Of a stretch of 64,000 nucleotides of DNA, positions 1 through 9,188 are shown piece by piece (position 1 is the first letter of the stretch; each line of letters starts with the position of its first letter). The stretch comes from a bacterium. GTDB lineage: Bacteria; Planctomycetota; JAFGQW01. The stretch is taken from NCBI GenBank assembly GCA_030426805.1, contig JAUHXU010000006.1, positions 325,716 through 389,715 on the forward strand, given 5' to 3'. The notes beneath the pieces are model-generated. The model was given only the letters and a program-made list of their open reading frames with translations, was not told the origin of the DNA and ran no database searches. Position numbers and translations under genes: made by a program.

Positions 1-792
1 GATTTCATCGTCGCCGACAAGGTCGGTGGGTCCACGACGAACTTGCTCCGCGTGAGTCGCGACGGGTCGACCGTCGGGCTGATCGCGTCGTTTCCGGCGC
101 CGATCCTCGCGCAGATCGACCAGGACTACCGGAGCGGCGACTACTTCGTGGCGACGGCGTCGGTGCCCGGGTTCCCGGTCGCGATCGCGCGCGTCGCGAA
201 CAATGGCGCGCTCTCGACCTTCCGGTCCAGCCCGTTCCCGTATGGGGCCTCCTCATTGAGTCTGGATCGGGCGAGCGCGGCGCTTCCCTCGGTCGTCTTC
301 ACGCAGCAGGTGACCGCCGGTGAACTCGTGTTGCGCGCCGATCTAGGCACCGGCGCGGTGACGACGATCGCTCCGAGGATCTCCGCGGACGTCTCGCACA
401 TCGTCCCGATGCGGGGAAACAACCTGACGACGCGTCTCGTACAGCCGAACGATTGGGAGATCACCGTCGACATCCCGTCGGACGCGGGGCGCGCCTATTT
501 CGTCGGCTTGTCCTTGAGCGGCACGCGGCCGGGCGTGCCACTCCCCGATGGCCGCGTGATTCCGCTCGTCGTCGATCCGTTCACGACCCTCGGCCTCGCC
601 GGCTTGTTGGCGCCGTACTTCGTCGGACAATCCGGCGTGCTCGGCGCGACCGGTCGGGCCCGCGCCTTCCTGAGAACTGCCACGCTCCCCGGCTTGAGCG
701 GCGCGCGCGTGTGGCTCACCGCCCTGACGCTCGACCCGAACGCTCCCCTCGGCGTGCGCACGATCACCGATCCGTGCCTGGTCATTCTGTAG
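1..792 (+). CDS. Secreted beta-propeller-like protein (5' end outside window)
   Basis: The frame is open from the first base, so this is the 3' part of a longer gene; 263 residues are visible. The visible N-terminal part is made of short beta-rich stretches with recurring Asp/Gly turns, like NHL/SMP-30-type propellers. The last ~100 residues hold a module shared with the genes ending at 841, 26803 and 36137: 'PLPDGRVIPLVVDP', then 'GVLGATGRA', then 'LDPNAPLGV' and a hydrophobic C-terminus. The protein is probably exported like its paralogs, whose signal peptides are visible, but its own N-terminus is not seen. It converges on the paralog ending at 841 with a 48-bp gap. No enzymatic motif is seen and the function is unknown. 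Confidence 0.75.
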   Translation, partial: DFIVADKVGGSTTNLLRVSRDGSTVGLIASFPAPILAQIDQDYRSGDYFVATASVPGFPVAIARVANNGALSTFRSSPFPYGASSLSLDRASAALPSVVFTQQVTAGELVLRADLGTGAVTTIAPRISADVSHIVPMRGNNLTTRLVQPNDWEITVDIPSDAGRAYFVGLSLSGTRPGVPLPDGRVIPLVVDPFTTLGLAGLLAPYFVGQSGVLGATGRARAFLRTATLPGLSGARVWLTALTLDPNAPLGVRTITDPCLVIL

Positions 793-840
793 GCCGGCGC
801 TTCCCATCGAAGTGGCCCGTCCCGTCGTGATCGCGCCGCG

Positions 841-2091
841 TCACAACACGATCACGGCGGGCGAGCTGATCTGTGCGACCCCGAGCGGCGCGGCCGGGTC
901 GAACACGATCGCGACCGCCCAGAGGCGCACGCCCCGCGCGCTGGGGCCCAGGCGATTCAGGTTCAGCGTCGCCACCGCACGACCGGTCGGGCCGAGCGTG
1001 CCGACGTTGTTCGTGAGATACGGCGGAATCGGCCCCTGCGCCGAGAGCACGCTCAGCGCATCGGGCGTCAATCCGATGCGGCGACCGTCGCGCAACCCGG
1101 CACCCGGCCAGCAACCGCTGAACCCGAGCACGACCGCGTAGCGCAGTCCGACCGCGTTCGCGAAGCTCACGAGCAGGAACCGGTCGTTCGGCGCGCGGTT
1201 CAGCACCGGCACGAGGTTGCGACTCCGGTCGAACGCGATTCCGCCGATCTTCCCGGGGAACGGGCCGATCGAGCCGACGATGTTGCCCTGCAGGTCCACC
1301 GCGCGGATCACGTCCAGCGGGCTGTTCGCACTCGTCGCGTAGATCCGGGCCCCGGACGGGCCCGCGTCGCGATCGATCGCGAGCGCAGCGCCGCCGATCC
1401 ACGCCGGAAACGTCGCGGTCAGCGTCGCGACCGCACCGGTCCGCGTGTCGAGTCGCCAGATCCGATCCGTCATCAGGTAGGCGTACGGCGCACCGGGATG
1501 CGGGACGAACGTCCACGGCAGCGCCACCGGTCCCTGCAACGTCCGGACCACCGATGCGCTCGCCGGGTCGTACTCGAGCACGTCGAGCCGATTCGTCGCG
1601 AACAGCCAGTTCCCGGTCGTGACGTCGCGCGTCGCGAGCCAGGTGCCGGTCCCCGGGCCCTGGGCGAGCATCGTCGTGATTGTTCCGCTGCGTCCGACCC
1701 GGAGGATCCGCGCCTGCGTGTTCGTCTCGGAACTGACGATGAAGTCACCGTTCTCGTCGAGGTTCGTCAGGCTTCCGGAGACGGTCGCGAACGGCGTCGG
1801 TGCACTCGTCGCGAGATCGACCGACAGTAGATACGTGATCCACGGCGCCTGCCGCGACGTCGTCACGATCACGTTGCGGTCGTCCGCGTCGATCGTGACG
1901 TCGCTGAGCGTGATCGACGAGGCCGCATAACGCCCGATCGTCGTGAACGATCCGTTCGGCGCGACGCGATACAACGGGCCGGCCGTCTCCCCGACGATCA
2001 GATCGGTTCCGAACGGCTGCGCGCAGAGCGGCGCGAGACCCGACAGCACGAGCCAGCCGAACCAGAGTGGCAGCACAAAGCGCCTCGTCAT
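841..2091 (-). CDS. Secreted beta-propeller-like protein, paralog
   Basis: This is a protein of about 416 residues. I start it at 2091 rather than at the in-frame ATG at 2118 because GGAAGG lies about 9 nt before 2091 and a clear signal peptide follows ('MTRRFVLPLWFGWLVLSG', cleavage near 'LCAQ'). The body is a series of propeller-type strand repeats ('RVAPNGSFTTIGRY', 'YRVAP' and similar). The C-terminal ~100 residues match the module in the neighbouring gene ending at 792 ('GLRDGRRIGLTPD', 'GTLGPTGRAVATLNL', 'DPAAPLGV'). The two genes sit tail to tail and look like diverged duplicates. It is probably extracellular or periplasmic; no catalytic residues are recognised. Confidence 0.8.
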   Translation of the reverse strand: MTRRFVLPLWFGWLVLSGLAPLCAQPFGTDLIVGETAGPLYRVAPNGSFTTIGRYAASSITLSDVTIDADDRNVIVTTSRQAPWITYLLSVDLATSAPTPFATVSGSLTNLDENGDFIVSSETNTQARILRVGRSGTITTMLAQGPGTGTWLATRDVTTGNWLFATNRLDVLEYDPASASVVRTLQGPVALPWTFVPHPGAPYAYLMTDRIWRLDTRTGAVATLTATFPAWIGGAALAIDRDAGPSGARIYATSANSPLDVIRAVDLQGNIVGSIGPFPGKIGGIAFDRSRNLVPVLNRAPNDRFLLVSFANAVGLRYAVVLGFSGCWPGAGLRDGRRIGLTPDALSVLSAQGPIPPYLTNNVGTLGPTGRAVATLNLNRLGPSARGVRLWAVAIVFDPAAPLGVAQISSPAVIVL

Positions 2092-2167
2092 CGTGGGTAC
2101 CTTCCTTCGTGAGCCCATCGTGTGGAACGGACCGGGCCGGCCGGCGTTGCCCCCGCCTCACATCGGA

Positions 2168-2241
2168 ATCTGTCCCTCAGCGCTGACAGATTCCCGTTTG
2201 AAGCGCTTCAAACGGGATTATGGCAGCGTTCGGGGACAAAT
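2168..2241. repeat. 74-bp imperfect palindromic repeat, copy 1
   Basis: The core is a perfect 24-base palindrome at 2193-2216 around GTTTGAAGCGCTTCAAAC. It is continued outward by arms reading TGTCCCTCAGCGCTGACA on the left and, as reverse complement, TGTCCCCGAACGCTGCCA on the right. A second copy with the same core and arms lies at 16096-16172. It sits 18 bp beyond the stop codon of the S41-like gene, a position typical of REP-like elements or long terminator hairpins. Confidence 0.75.
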
Positions 2242-2259
2242 CCCCGTCTGAAGCACGGG

Positions 2260-3984
2260 CTACTTTCCGAACAGCGCGTCCCTCGTCCACTTGCCGAGCG
2301 GCGTGCGGCCGTGGCGTTGGAGGAACGCGCGGCGTTTCGCATCGGGGGCGTCGAAGTCTGCGCCGAGTGTGTCGAGCAGCGCGCGCTGGGCTGCGCCGTC
2401 CGCGAGCCTGCGCCGGAGCGCTTTCTGGAGCGCGTCCACTTTCGTGCGCATGCCGGCGGCCTTGCCGCGGGCAGCGAGTTCCTCGAATCGTGCGGCGGCA
2501 CCCATTGCGTCGACCGGTTGGGCCTTCTTTGCGGTCAGCAGCGTGCGTTCGCGGTCGAGCGTCGCGGCGAGGTCGCGCTCGACCCAGTCGGCGACGTCGC
2601 GCGCGGCGGGCTTCTTCGTGCGCTTCGCGAGCTTGCGGAGCGAGCGGTCGAACGCCTTGAAGCGTCCGGCGAACAGCCCGGCGAACGCATCGCGCGTCGC
2701 GCCGACCGGAGCGCCGCCGTGGAGGCACTCGAGGATCGCGAGCGCGACCTCGCGCGCGGCATCGTCGCGGGCGACTGCGATCGGGCCGTAGGGGATCAGC
2801 ACGTCGGGCGGCCAGCCGGTGCCCTCGGTGCGGATGCCGCGGATCGGCGTGGGGCGGTCGTTCACGCCGAGCCGGAAGTCGACGAGGCCGGACGGGCACT
2901 TGAAGACCTTCGGGATGATGCTCCACCCGCCGGTCGGCCGACCGACCGAGATCACGCGCTCCGTCTCCGACACCGCCCACGTGAACGTCTCGGCCGACGA
3001 TACCTCGATCTCGTCCTGCAGCATCACGACCGGTCCGTCGAACTGCCAATCACCTGACGGTTCGATCCGGCCGTTGCGACCGTTGTCGACCGCTTTCGGG
3101 AAGAGCCGCCCGGCGAGTTCCCACGCGGTGCGGTCCCCACCGCCGCCCATGCCGCGGCAGTCGAGGACGAGCGCCTCCATGCCGCGCAGCGCGTCGAACG
3201 CGCGGTGAAACGGACCGGCCGTGTCGCGGTTCATGCTCCCGGTGATGCGCAGGTAGCCGACCTTCTCGCTCCACCGCGTCGTGAGCATCGTCGACACCGC
3301 ACCGGGCTTGCGCTTCACGTCGGGCGGGACGGTCGCTTCGAACATCGAGAACGCGCGGCCATCCGGGCCCCAACGCGGCACCGCCTCGGTGCGGAAGTCG
3401 CCGTCGGGCGTGAAGAACGCCACGTCGAGGCGCTGCTTGTCGCCGAACGGCAGGAACCGGTTGCCCATCGACGCGAACAGCGAGTGCGCCGACGAGATCC
3501 CGCGGTGCCGCGCGATGCGGCGTTGCTCCCGTTCCATCGCGAGCCACGCCGGCCAGCCGTCGATCGTGATCGCGACCGAGCCGACCGGCACGCGCTTCTC
3601 GAGCGGATGCCCGGCCATCACGCCGCGCACGATCACGAGGCCGCGGTCGTAGCCGAACCACATGCCGCCGCCGTAGAGCCCGTCCCACTTCGACGGGAGG
3701 TCGTCCCACTTGATCGACGACCGGGTGACGCCGGTGTGGCTGTCCCGAAGCGTCGCGAGCAGCGCCATCACGTTCGTCACGTGGTCGACGTCCGACGTGC
3801 ACTCGGCGAAGCGTGGTCGCATCTTCGCGGTGATCGACTTCCACGGGATCTTCTTGGACTCGACCGCGGCGCCATGCTTCGCGACGGTCTCGCGGATGAA
3901 CGCGAAGTCGTCGAGGTAGGGGCGTTGGGCGGCGGCGATCGTCGTGAGCGCGGCGAGCGCGACTGCAGGGGCGAAACGGATCAT
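2260..3984 (-). CDS. Secreted S41-family (tail-specific protease-like) peptidase
   Basis: This is a protein of 574 residues with a signal peptide ('MIRFAPAVALAALTTIAAAQ'). The S41 core shows as 'LVLDCRGMGGGGDRTAW' followed by 'SSAETFTWAVSE' and 'GRPTGG', matching the catalytic Ser block and the downstream Gly-rich loop of C-terminal processing proteases and tricorn-like peptidases. The region before it reads like the N-terminal helical part of that family ('TLRDSHTGV'). The last ~180 residues are Lys/Arg-rich helices and look like an unusual extension. The frame stays open far upstream, but that part is antisense or off-frame to the next genes. I chose 3984 because the signal peptide begins there and a -10-like box lies 7 nt upstream. 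It likely acts outside the cytoplasm; the substrate is unknown. Confidence 0.8.
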   Translation of the reverse strand: MIRFAPAVALAALTTIAAAQRPYLDDFAFIRETVAKHGAAVESKKIPWKSITAKMRPRFAECTSDVDHVTNVMALLATLRDSHTGVTRSSIKWDDLPSKWDGLYGGGMWFGYDRGLVIVRGVMAGHPLEKRVPVGSVAITIDGWPAWLAMEREQRRIARHRGISSAHSLFASMGNRFLPFGDKQRLDVAFFTPDGDFRTEAVPRWGPDGRAFSMFEATVPPDVKRKPGAVSTMLTTRWSEKVGYLRITGSMNRDTAGPFHRAFDALRGMEALVLDCRGMGGGGDRTAWELAGRLFPKAVDNGRNGRIEPSGDWQFDGPVVMLQDEIEVSSAETFTWAVSETERVISVGRPTGGWSIIPKVFKCPSGLVDFRLGVNDRPTPIRGIRTEGTGWPPDVLIPYGPIAVARDDAAREVALAILECLHGGAPVGATRDAFAGLFAGRFKAFDRSLRKLAKRTKKPAARDVADWVERDLAATLDRERTLLTAKKAQPVDAMGAAARFEELAARGKAAGMRTKVDALQKALRRRLADGAAQRALLDTLGADFDAPDAKRRAFLQRHGRTPLGKWTRDALFGK

Positions 3985-3991
3985 GCCGTCG

Positions 3992-3997
3992 ACCGTA
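3992..3997 (-). promoter_or_regulatory. -10-like box, possibly leaderless start
   Basis: On the minus strand TACGGT ends 7 nt before the ATG at 3984 and no Shine-Dalgarno sequence is present. The same spacing of 6 to 8 nt between a TAnnnT box and an ATG without SD recurs at 11283, 25277, 25342 and 56414. No convincing -35 hexamer is visible. Confidence 0.25.
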
Positions 3998-4016
3998 GGG
4001 TCGCGACGCGTCGCCG

Positions 4017-5852
4017 TCAACGGGGCGGGAAGCGCAGCGGCGGCGTGATCCAGGTCGGGATGCCGTCGCGCAGGAACAGGATCGCCGCGTAGCCGCCCGG
4101 GGTCGCCCGCGGCGTCGGCACCGCGATGCGGACCGATCCGTCGCGGTCGACGCGCGTCGATTCGAGCGTGACGACCCCTTCGGCGCGCAGGTTCAGTCCG
4201 CTCGCGGTCCAGTCGACCGGTCGATGGGTCGGCGCGAGTATCGCGGTCGCGGTGCAGCCGGCGGTGCGGGGGTCGCTGCCCGTGAGGATCCAGCCGTCCT
4301 CGGTCTCCTGGATCGCGCCGCCGACGAAGCGCGGCAGCATCGCGTTCGGCTCGAGGCGGTAGATGTGGACGTCGCTCGTCCGACGCATCGCCGCGCCCAT
4401 CGCCGTGAACCCACCGTCGTGGACGTTGCGCAATTCGTCGCCGTCCAGAAGGGCCACCGCGACCGGCTCGAAGTAGGCGCGAAGCGCCGCGTGCGCCTCC
4501 GATGGAATCAGATCGCACGCGTAGACCGATCGGCCGGCGTGGCACGCCGCGTCGACACGTCGCACGACCTCGGCCGGCGCGCACGCCCCGACGGTCGCGA
4601 GAAACGGCCAGTCGTAGAAGTCGTGCGCGGCCCAGATCCAATCGCGGCCCGACAACGTGCGCACGTGGTTGAGCGCGGTCTCGCCGACGAAGACCGCGTC
4701 GGGTTCGGCATGGTCGCGCATCCACTCGGCGATGGCGTCGAGCGCGCTCTTGCGCGTATGGAGGGCCACGAGGTCCGGCAGCGCCGCGAGGACGAGCGCG
4801 ACGGCGAGCCCGCCGGTCGCGAAGGCCCGGAGCGTCGTGCGCACGCGGAGCGGCCGTAGCGCCGCGATACCCGCGGCCATCAGCAGCGCCACGATCGGCA
4901 CGATCGGTAGCCAGTAGCGTTGGAAGGTCGTGTAGACGACGAGCTGCGGCATCAGCACCAGCGCGAGCCAGACCGCACTGAACGCCGCGAGGCGCGCGTG
5001 GCGAACCGCCGCGGCGACGAGCCCGAGCGTCGCGCCGACGACGCCGGCCCAACCGATGCCGTACGACACGCGCTCGGCGATCGTCACCCACCGTGCCGCG
5101 TCGAACGCGCGCGCCTCGATGCCGACGGCGGCCGACGCGTTCAGTGCGCGGCGCCAATCGCCGATCGGGCGACCGGCGTACTCCCAGACGACGTAGCCGA
5201 CGATCGGAACCGCGATCCACCCGAGCGCGAACAGCGGCGCGCACGACCGCCGACGACGCGCACCGAACAACACGACGAGACCGATGAGCGGCAGAAGCGC
5301 GACGTTCGAGAATCGCACGAGCACACCCGCACCGGCCGCCAGCATCGCCGCGACGAGCCAGCCGCTTCGGCCGCCGTCGCTCCAGCGGGCGAGGAGGCCG
5401 AAGGTCCACACGAGCGAGACCATGCCGACCGCGTCGCTCATCACCTCGCTGGACCACCACCACGACAGCGGCATCAGCGCGTAGAACACGCACGCGACGA
5501 GCGCAGCCGGCGACTCGCCCAGCAGGCGGCGGGCGATCCAGTACATCGGCCACACCGACGACGCGACGGCAGTGATGCCGACGCACTTGAACGCGAACGC
5601 GACGTCGCGCGGGTAGCCGAGCCACTCGATCACGAGCGTCGCGAGCGCGCCGAGCTGAAGGTAGAGCGGGTGCCCCGTCTGCAGGTCGCCGAAGTGGACC
5701 GGGTCTCCGGATTCGAGCATCGTGCGCGTGAATCGGATGAACGCGCACGAGTCCCACATGTTCGTCGACGACGTGAGAAAGAGCGCACGCGACACGACGA
5801 CGACCGCGGCGATGCCCGTGAGGGCGAGTTGCGTGCGCAGTCGTGCCGTCAT
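4017..5852 (-). CDS. PMT/ArnT-like membrane glycosyltransferase
   Basis: This is a protein of 611 residues with about ten hydrophobic segments in the first ~390 residues and a soluble C-terminal part of ~220 residues. It looks like a GT-C fold enzyme of the PMT_2 / GT39-GT83 type that moves sugars from lipid-linked donors onto lipids or proteins at the outer face of the membrane. An acidic residue in the first external loop ('MWDSCAFIRF') fits the expected catalytic loop, and 'LQTGHPLYLQLGAL' follows. The ATG at 5852 overlaps the stop of the upstream gene as ATGA, so the two are translationally coupled. That partner is an LPG-synthase-like flippase. The substrate cannot be read from sequence. 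Confidence 0.75.
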   Translation of the reverse strand: MTARLRTQLALTGIAAVVVVSRALFLTSSTNMWDSCAFIRFTRTMLESGDPVHFGDLQTGHPLYLQLGALATLVIEWLGYPRDVAFAFKCVGITAVASSVWPMYWIARRLLGESPAALVACVFYALMPLSWWWSSEVMSDAVGMVSLVWTFGLLARWSDGGRSGWLVAAMLAAGAGVLVRFSNVALLPLIGLVVLFGARRRRSCAPLFALGWIAVPIVGYVVWEYAGRPIGDWRRALNASAAVGIEARAFDAARWVTIAERVSYGIGWAGVVGATLGLVAAAVRHARLAAFSAVWLALVLMPQLVVYTTFQRYWLPIVPIVALLMAAGIAALRPLRVRTTLRAFATGGLAVALVLAALPDLVALHTRKSALDAIAEWMRDHAEPDAVFVGETALNHVRTLSGRDWIWAAHDFYDWPFLATVGACAPAEVVRRVDAACHAGRSVYACDLIPSEAHAALRAYFEPVAVALLDGDELRNVHDGGFTAMGAAMRRTSDVHIYRLEPNAMLPRFVGGAIQETEDGWILTGSDPRTAGCTATAILAPTHRPVDWTASGLNLRAEGVVTLESTRVDRDGSVRIAVPTPRATPGGYAAILFLRDGIPTWITPPLRFPPR

Positions 5853-6874
5853 TGCGCCGCGACCGCCTCGTCGCGCGCCGCCCGCACGTCGGCCGGGGCG
5901 CGGAGCAGGAACAGGCCACCGAGCAGCCCGTGCGCGGTCGCGATCAGTCGCGTGATGACGCTGATCGCGACGGCCGGTGCCGCCGCGACGCCGATGTAGC
6001 GGAAGAAGTGGGCGTAGAGCCCCTCGCCGATGCCCCAGCCGCCGGGTGCGATCGGAATCGCCGCGAACACGCTGATCACGGCGATCGCGACGACGAGGTC
6101 GGCCAGTGCGACCTCGAGCCCGAACCCGCGCGCGAGGCACCACGCGTCGAGCACCCCGAAGATCTGGGCGGCGACGGTGAACGCGAAGATGCCGGCGACC
6201 GCGCCCGGCCGCGCCCGATACAGCTGGATCGCGACGTCGACCTCGCGGAGCGCGTGCTGAAACGGCAACGCGCGCAGCACCCGGTCGAGCCGGAGCGCGC
6301 GTCGCAACGGTTTGAGTGCGAGCGGCGCCGTGAGCAGCGCGCCCGCCGCGACGAGGCCGAGCAGGAATGCGGCCGCGGCGCCGAACGCGCCCTCGCCGAT
6401 GCGCGTCACCGCGATCCCGCCACCGAGGACGATGATCGCGAGCAGTCCGAGCAACCGGTCGACGAGCACGGTCGTCACCGCCTGGGCGCGGCGCTCCGGC
6501 AGTGCGCGCGCCACGCACACCGCCTTGATGACGTCGCCGCCGGTCGCGCCCGGCATCACCGTGTTGAAGAAGTGTCCGATGTAGCTCAGCCGGAACGCCG
6601 CTCGGAACGAGACCGCGAGGTCGAGCGCTCGCATCAGCCACCACCACCGTATAATGCCGCCGAGTGCGAACAGCGTGTACGAACCGAACGCGAGCGCGAT
6701 CCACCGGGCGTCGGCGCCGCGGACGAGCGACGCGAGACCGGGATCGACGCGGGTCGATCCGTCGGCCGCGGTGACGGTCCGGTCGGCGATGTCCACGCGG
6801 TCCACGACGAACCAGACCGCCGCGGCGACGAGCGCGATTCGCAGGGCGAGGAGGAGTGCTCGGTTGCGGGTCAT
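5849..6874 (-). CDS. Lysylphosphatidylglycerol synthase TM-region family protein
   Basis: This is a 341-residue integral membrane protein with about eight hydrophobic helices and the family signature 'FNTVMPGATGGDVIKAV' (compare 'lPg..GGd..r' of the LPG_synthase_TM/UPF0104 family). A second conserved element, 'IPIAPGGWGIGEG', appears near residue 270. Members are flippase-like or phospholipid-modifying proteins, often beside glycosyltransferases. Only the membrane part is present, without the cytosolic lysyl-transferase domain of full MprF. It is the first gene of a two-gene unit with the PMT-like gene (4-bp ATGA overlap). Its start lies only 15 bp from the divergent gene at 6890, so the two promoters must overlap each other's coding region. 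Confidence 0.85.
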   Translation of the reverse strand: MTRNRALLLALRIALVAAAVWFVVDRVDIADRTVTAADGSTRVDPGLASLVRGADARWIALAFGSYTLFALGGIIRWWWLMRALDLAVSFRAAFRLSYIGHFFNTVMPGATGGDVIKAVCVARALPERRAQAVTTVLVDRLLGLLAIIVLGGGIAVTRIGEGAFGAAAAFLLGLVAAGALLTAPLALKPLRRALRLDRVLRALPFQHALREVDVAIQLYRARPGAVAGIFAFTVAAQIFGVLDAWCLARGFGLEVALADLVVAIAVISVFAAIPIAPGGWGIGEGLYAHFFRYIGVAAAPAVAISVITRLIATAHGLLGGLFLLRAPADVRAARDEAVAAQ

Positions 6875-6889
6875 CGACGGGATTTCGAC

Positions 6890-8179
6890 ATGGACCTAGT
6901 GCGCATGACGCGGCTCTGGCGCGACAGCCGGGCGCTGCGGCGACGCGAGTGGCAGGACCCAGGCGCGTATCGCGACCTCGTCACCGCGCGATTGCGGGAC
7001 GTCGTGCATCTCGCGGCGACCCGTGTACCGCACTACCGCGAACTCTTCCGCGAGGCGGGCGTCCGGCCCGACGACGTGCATGGGCCGGAGGACCTCGCGG
7101 CGTTGCCGATCACGACGAATCGCGCACTGCGGGATCTGCCGCGCGAAGCCGTCACGGTCGACGGCAGCGACTTCGATGCGCTCTACGACAAGTGGAGCTC
7201 CGGGTCGACCGGCGTGACGCTGCACACGTGGGTCACGCCGCACGAACGCGACGTCCAGGCGCTCAACGCGCTGCGCGTGTTTCACGCGGGCGGCTACCGC
7301 GCCCGCGACGTGCTGCTCGACCTGCTCGAACCCTACGCGCCGAAGCCGCGCGCGATCGAACGGCTCGGGCTCTATCGCAAGCACTACATCGAGTTGAAGG
7401 AGGACCTCGCCGACCACACCGACGCGATCAACCGGATGCGGCCCGACGTCGTGCTCGCATCGGCGACGCTGCTCGACCTCCTGTGCGACCACGCCGAGTC
7501 CGGCGCGCTGACCGTGCGCCCGCGGCTCGTGTTCAACACCGGCGAGCGCATCGCCCCGCGTCAGCGGGAACGCGCGAAGGCGCTCCTGGGCACGGCGCCG
7601 ATCGACGTCTACGGCGCATCCGAGTTCGGCCCGATCGCGTTTCAGTGCGCCGAACGCGACGGCTACCACATCAACGCCGACGGCCTGATCGTCGACATCG
7701 TCGACCCGGCGACCGGGCGGCCGGTGCCGCCGGGCACGGTCGGGCAGGTCGTGATCACCGGTCTGCTCGGTCGCGTGATGCCGTTCATCCGCTACTCGGT
7801 CGGCGACCTCGCGGCACTGCGGCCCGGCCGGTGCGCGTGCGGTCGGGGCCTGCCGCTGCTCGAGTCGGTGCAGGGGCGGTTGATCGACATGCTCCTCACG
7901 GCCGACGGCACGAAGGTGTCGCCGTGGGGGCCGACGATCGTGCTCGAGGAGACGCCCGGCGTCGATCGCTACCAGCTCGTGCAGGACGCGCCGGGCGCGC
8001 TGCTCGTGCGAATCGAAGGCGGCCCCGTCGACGAAGCCGATGTGACCGCGCGATTGCGTGCGCTCCTCGGCGGCACGCTCGCCGTGCGCTTCGAGTATCC
8101 CGATTCGCTGACGGCGGAGGGGCGTCACAAGTTTCGGCTCGTCGTCAACCGGTGCGCGCCGCCGTCGACGGGCGCGTGA
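6890..8179 (+). CDS. CapK/PaaK-like adenylate-forming enzyme
   Basis: This is a protein of 429 residues resembling phenylacetate-CoA ligase (PaaK) and the capsule-associated CapK branch. Visible motifs are the Ser/Gly/Thr-rich ATP loop 'YDKWSSGSTGVTLHTW' (around residue 100), 'YGASEFGPIAFQC' (adenine/acyl pocket) and 'YSVGDLA' followed by a Cys pair ('CACGRG'). These enzymes activate a carboxylate as acyl-AMP. Next to envelope glycan genes the CapK role is likelier than phenylacetate catabolism, since no other paa genes are seen. The ATG at 6890 is used; another ATG at 6905 is possible and neither has a clear SD. The 3' end overlaps the convergent oxidoreductase by 35 bp. Confidence 0.75.
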   Translation: MDLVRMTRLWRDSRALRRREWQDPGAYRDLVTARLRDVVHLAATRVPHYRELFREAGVRPDDVHGPEDLAALPITTNRALRDLPREAVTVDGSDFDALYDKWSSGSTGVTLHTWVTPHERDVQALNALRVFHAGGYRARDVLLDLLEPYAPKPRAIERLGLYRKHYIELKEDLADHTDAINRMRPDVVLASATLLDLLCDHAESGALTVRPRLVFNTGERIAPRQRERAKALLGTAPIDVYGASEFGPIAFQCAERDGYHINADGLIVDIVDPATGRPVPPGTVGQVVITGLLGRVMPFIRYSVGDLAALRPGRCACGRGLPLLESVQGRLIDMLLTADGTKVSPWGPTIVLEETPGVDRYQLVQDAPGALLVRIEGGPVDEADVTARLRALLGGTLAVRFEYPDSLTAEGRHKFRLVVNRCAPPSTGA

Positions 8180-9188
8180 CCGGGAGGTCGATCGCGCGCC
8201 CGCCCTCGGCGATGCTCCGCTCCGCGGCCGCGAGGATCTGGACGACGCGAAGCCCCGTATGGCCATCGGTCTTCGGCGTCGCGCCCTCACGGATACACGC
8301 CGCGAAGTGGGCGGTCTCGCTCGCGAGCGCCTCCGTGCGCGCGAGCGCGGGGGCGTACATGTCGCCAGTGCGATACTGCACGCGCGCCGCGTAGGCGCCT
8401 TCGACGCTGGAGACGTCCACGCCCTTGTCGTAGATGCGCACCTTCTCGGTGACGTCGTTGTCGTCGTAGATCACCATCTTGCGCGAACCGCCGATCATCA
8501 CGAGCCGCACCTTCGTCGGCGCGAGCCAGTTCACGTGGCAGTGGCCGATCGCGCCGCCGTCGTAGTGGATCGTCAGATACGCCATCGATTCGACCGACGC
8601 ACCCGCGTGGCGGGCCCCGGTCGCCTGGACGCGAACCGCGGTCTGCGGGATCACGTGCTCCATGATCGACACGTCGTGCGACGCGAGATCCCAGACCACG
8701 CTCACGTCCGGCTGGAAGAGGCCGAGGTTGATGCGCACCGAGTCGTAGTAGTAGACATCGCCGAGTTCGCCGCTGGCGATCACGTCGCCGATCTTCGTCA
8801 CGGCCGGGTGGTAGACGAACGTGTGGTCGACCATCAGCGTGAGGCCGCGCGCGTCGGCGAGCGCGACGAGGTCTTCGGCGTGCTCGACCGAGCTGGTCAT
8901 CGGCTTCTCGACCCAGACGTGTTTGCCGGCCTCGAGTGCCGCCTTCGCGAGCGCGTAGTGCGAGTCGGTCGGCGTCGCGATCACGACCGCGTCGATCGTG
9001 GGGTTCGCGAACACGGCGGCCGCGTCCGACGGCGTCGCGACGCCGGGATAGGCGCGGGCGATCGACTGCCGGCGCGCCGCATCGCGATCACACGCGGCGA
9101 CGAGTTCGACCGCGTCACACGCGGCGAGGTTGCGGACGAGGTTGGGCCCCCAGTAGCCGAGGCCGATCACGGCGACGCGCACGCTCAT
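8145..9188 (-). CDS. Gfo/Idh/MocA-family NAD(P)-dependent sugar oxidoreductase
   Basis: This is a protein of 347 residues. The Rossmann motif is 'GLGYWG' at residues 9-14 and the family hallmark EKP is at 94-96. The block 'YYYDSVRINLGLFQPD' with 'WDLASHDVSIM' is typical of the WlbA/WbpB-like subgroup, which oxidises C3 of UDP-N-acetylglucosaminuronate-type substrates. It is the last gene of a minus-strand run (speD, acyltransferase, GT2, this gene) and starts by a 4-bp ATGA overlap with the GT2 gene. With the neighbouring hexapeptide acyltransferase it suggests synthesis of an amino- or acylamino-sugar for a surface glycan. The exact substrate is inferred, not seen. Confidence 0.85.
   Translation of the reverse strand: MSVRVAVIGLGYWGPNLVRNLAACDAVELVAACDRDAARRQSIARAYPGVATPSDAAAVFANPTIDAVVIATPTDSHYALAKAALEAGKHVWVEKPMTSSVEHAEDLVALADARGLTLMVDHTFVYHPAVTKIGDVIASGELGDVYYYDSVRINLGLFQPDVSVVWDLASHDVSIMEHVIPQTAVRVQATGARHAGASVESMAYLTIHYDGGAIGHCHVNWLAPTKVRLVMIGGSRKMVIYDDNDVTEKVRIYDKGVDVSSVEGAYAARVQYRTGDMYAPALARTEALASETAHFAACIREGATPKTDGHTGLRVVQILAAAERSIAEGGRAIDLPVTRPSTAARTG

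Noticed and set aside
2193..2216. Treating the GTTTGAAGCGCTTCAAAC palindrome as a transcription-factor operator
   Set aside because: Both copies lie at gene 3' ends inside larger inverted repeats, not in promoter regions.
3985..5919. Very long minus-strand frame continuing upstream of the S41-like peptidase (over 1200 codons in all)
   Set aside because: The upstream part is Arg-rich with no domain and overlaps the PMT-like membrane protein read in another frame; the signal peptide at 3984 marks the true start.
6890..8179. Phenylacetate degradation (PaaK)
   Set aside because: No other paa gene is present and the neighbours are envelope glycan genes; the CapK-like branch is the better reading.
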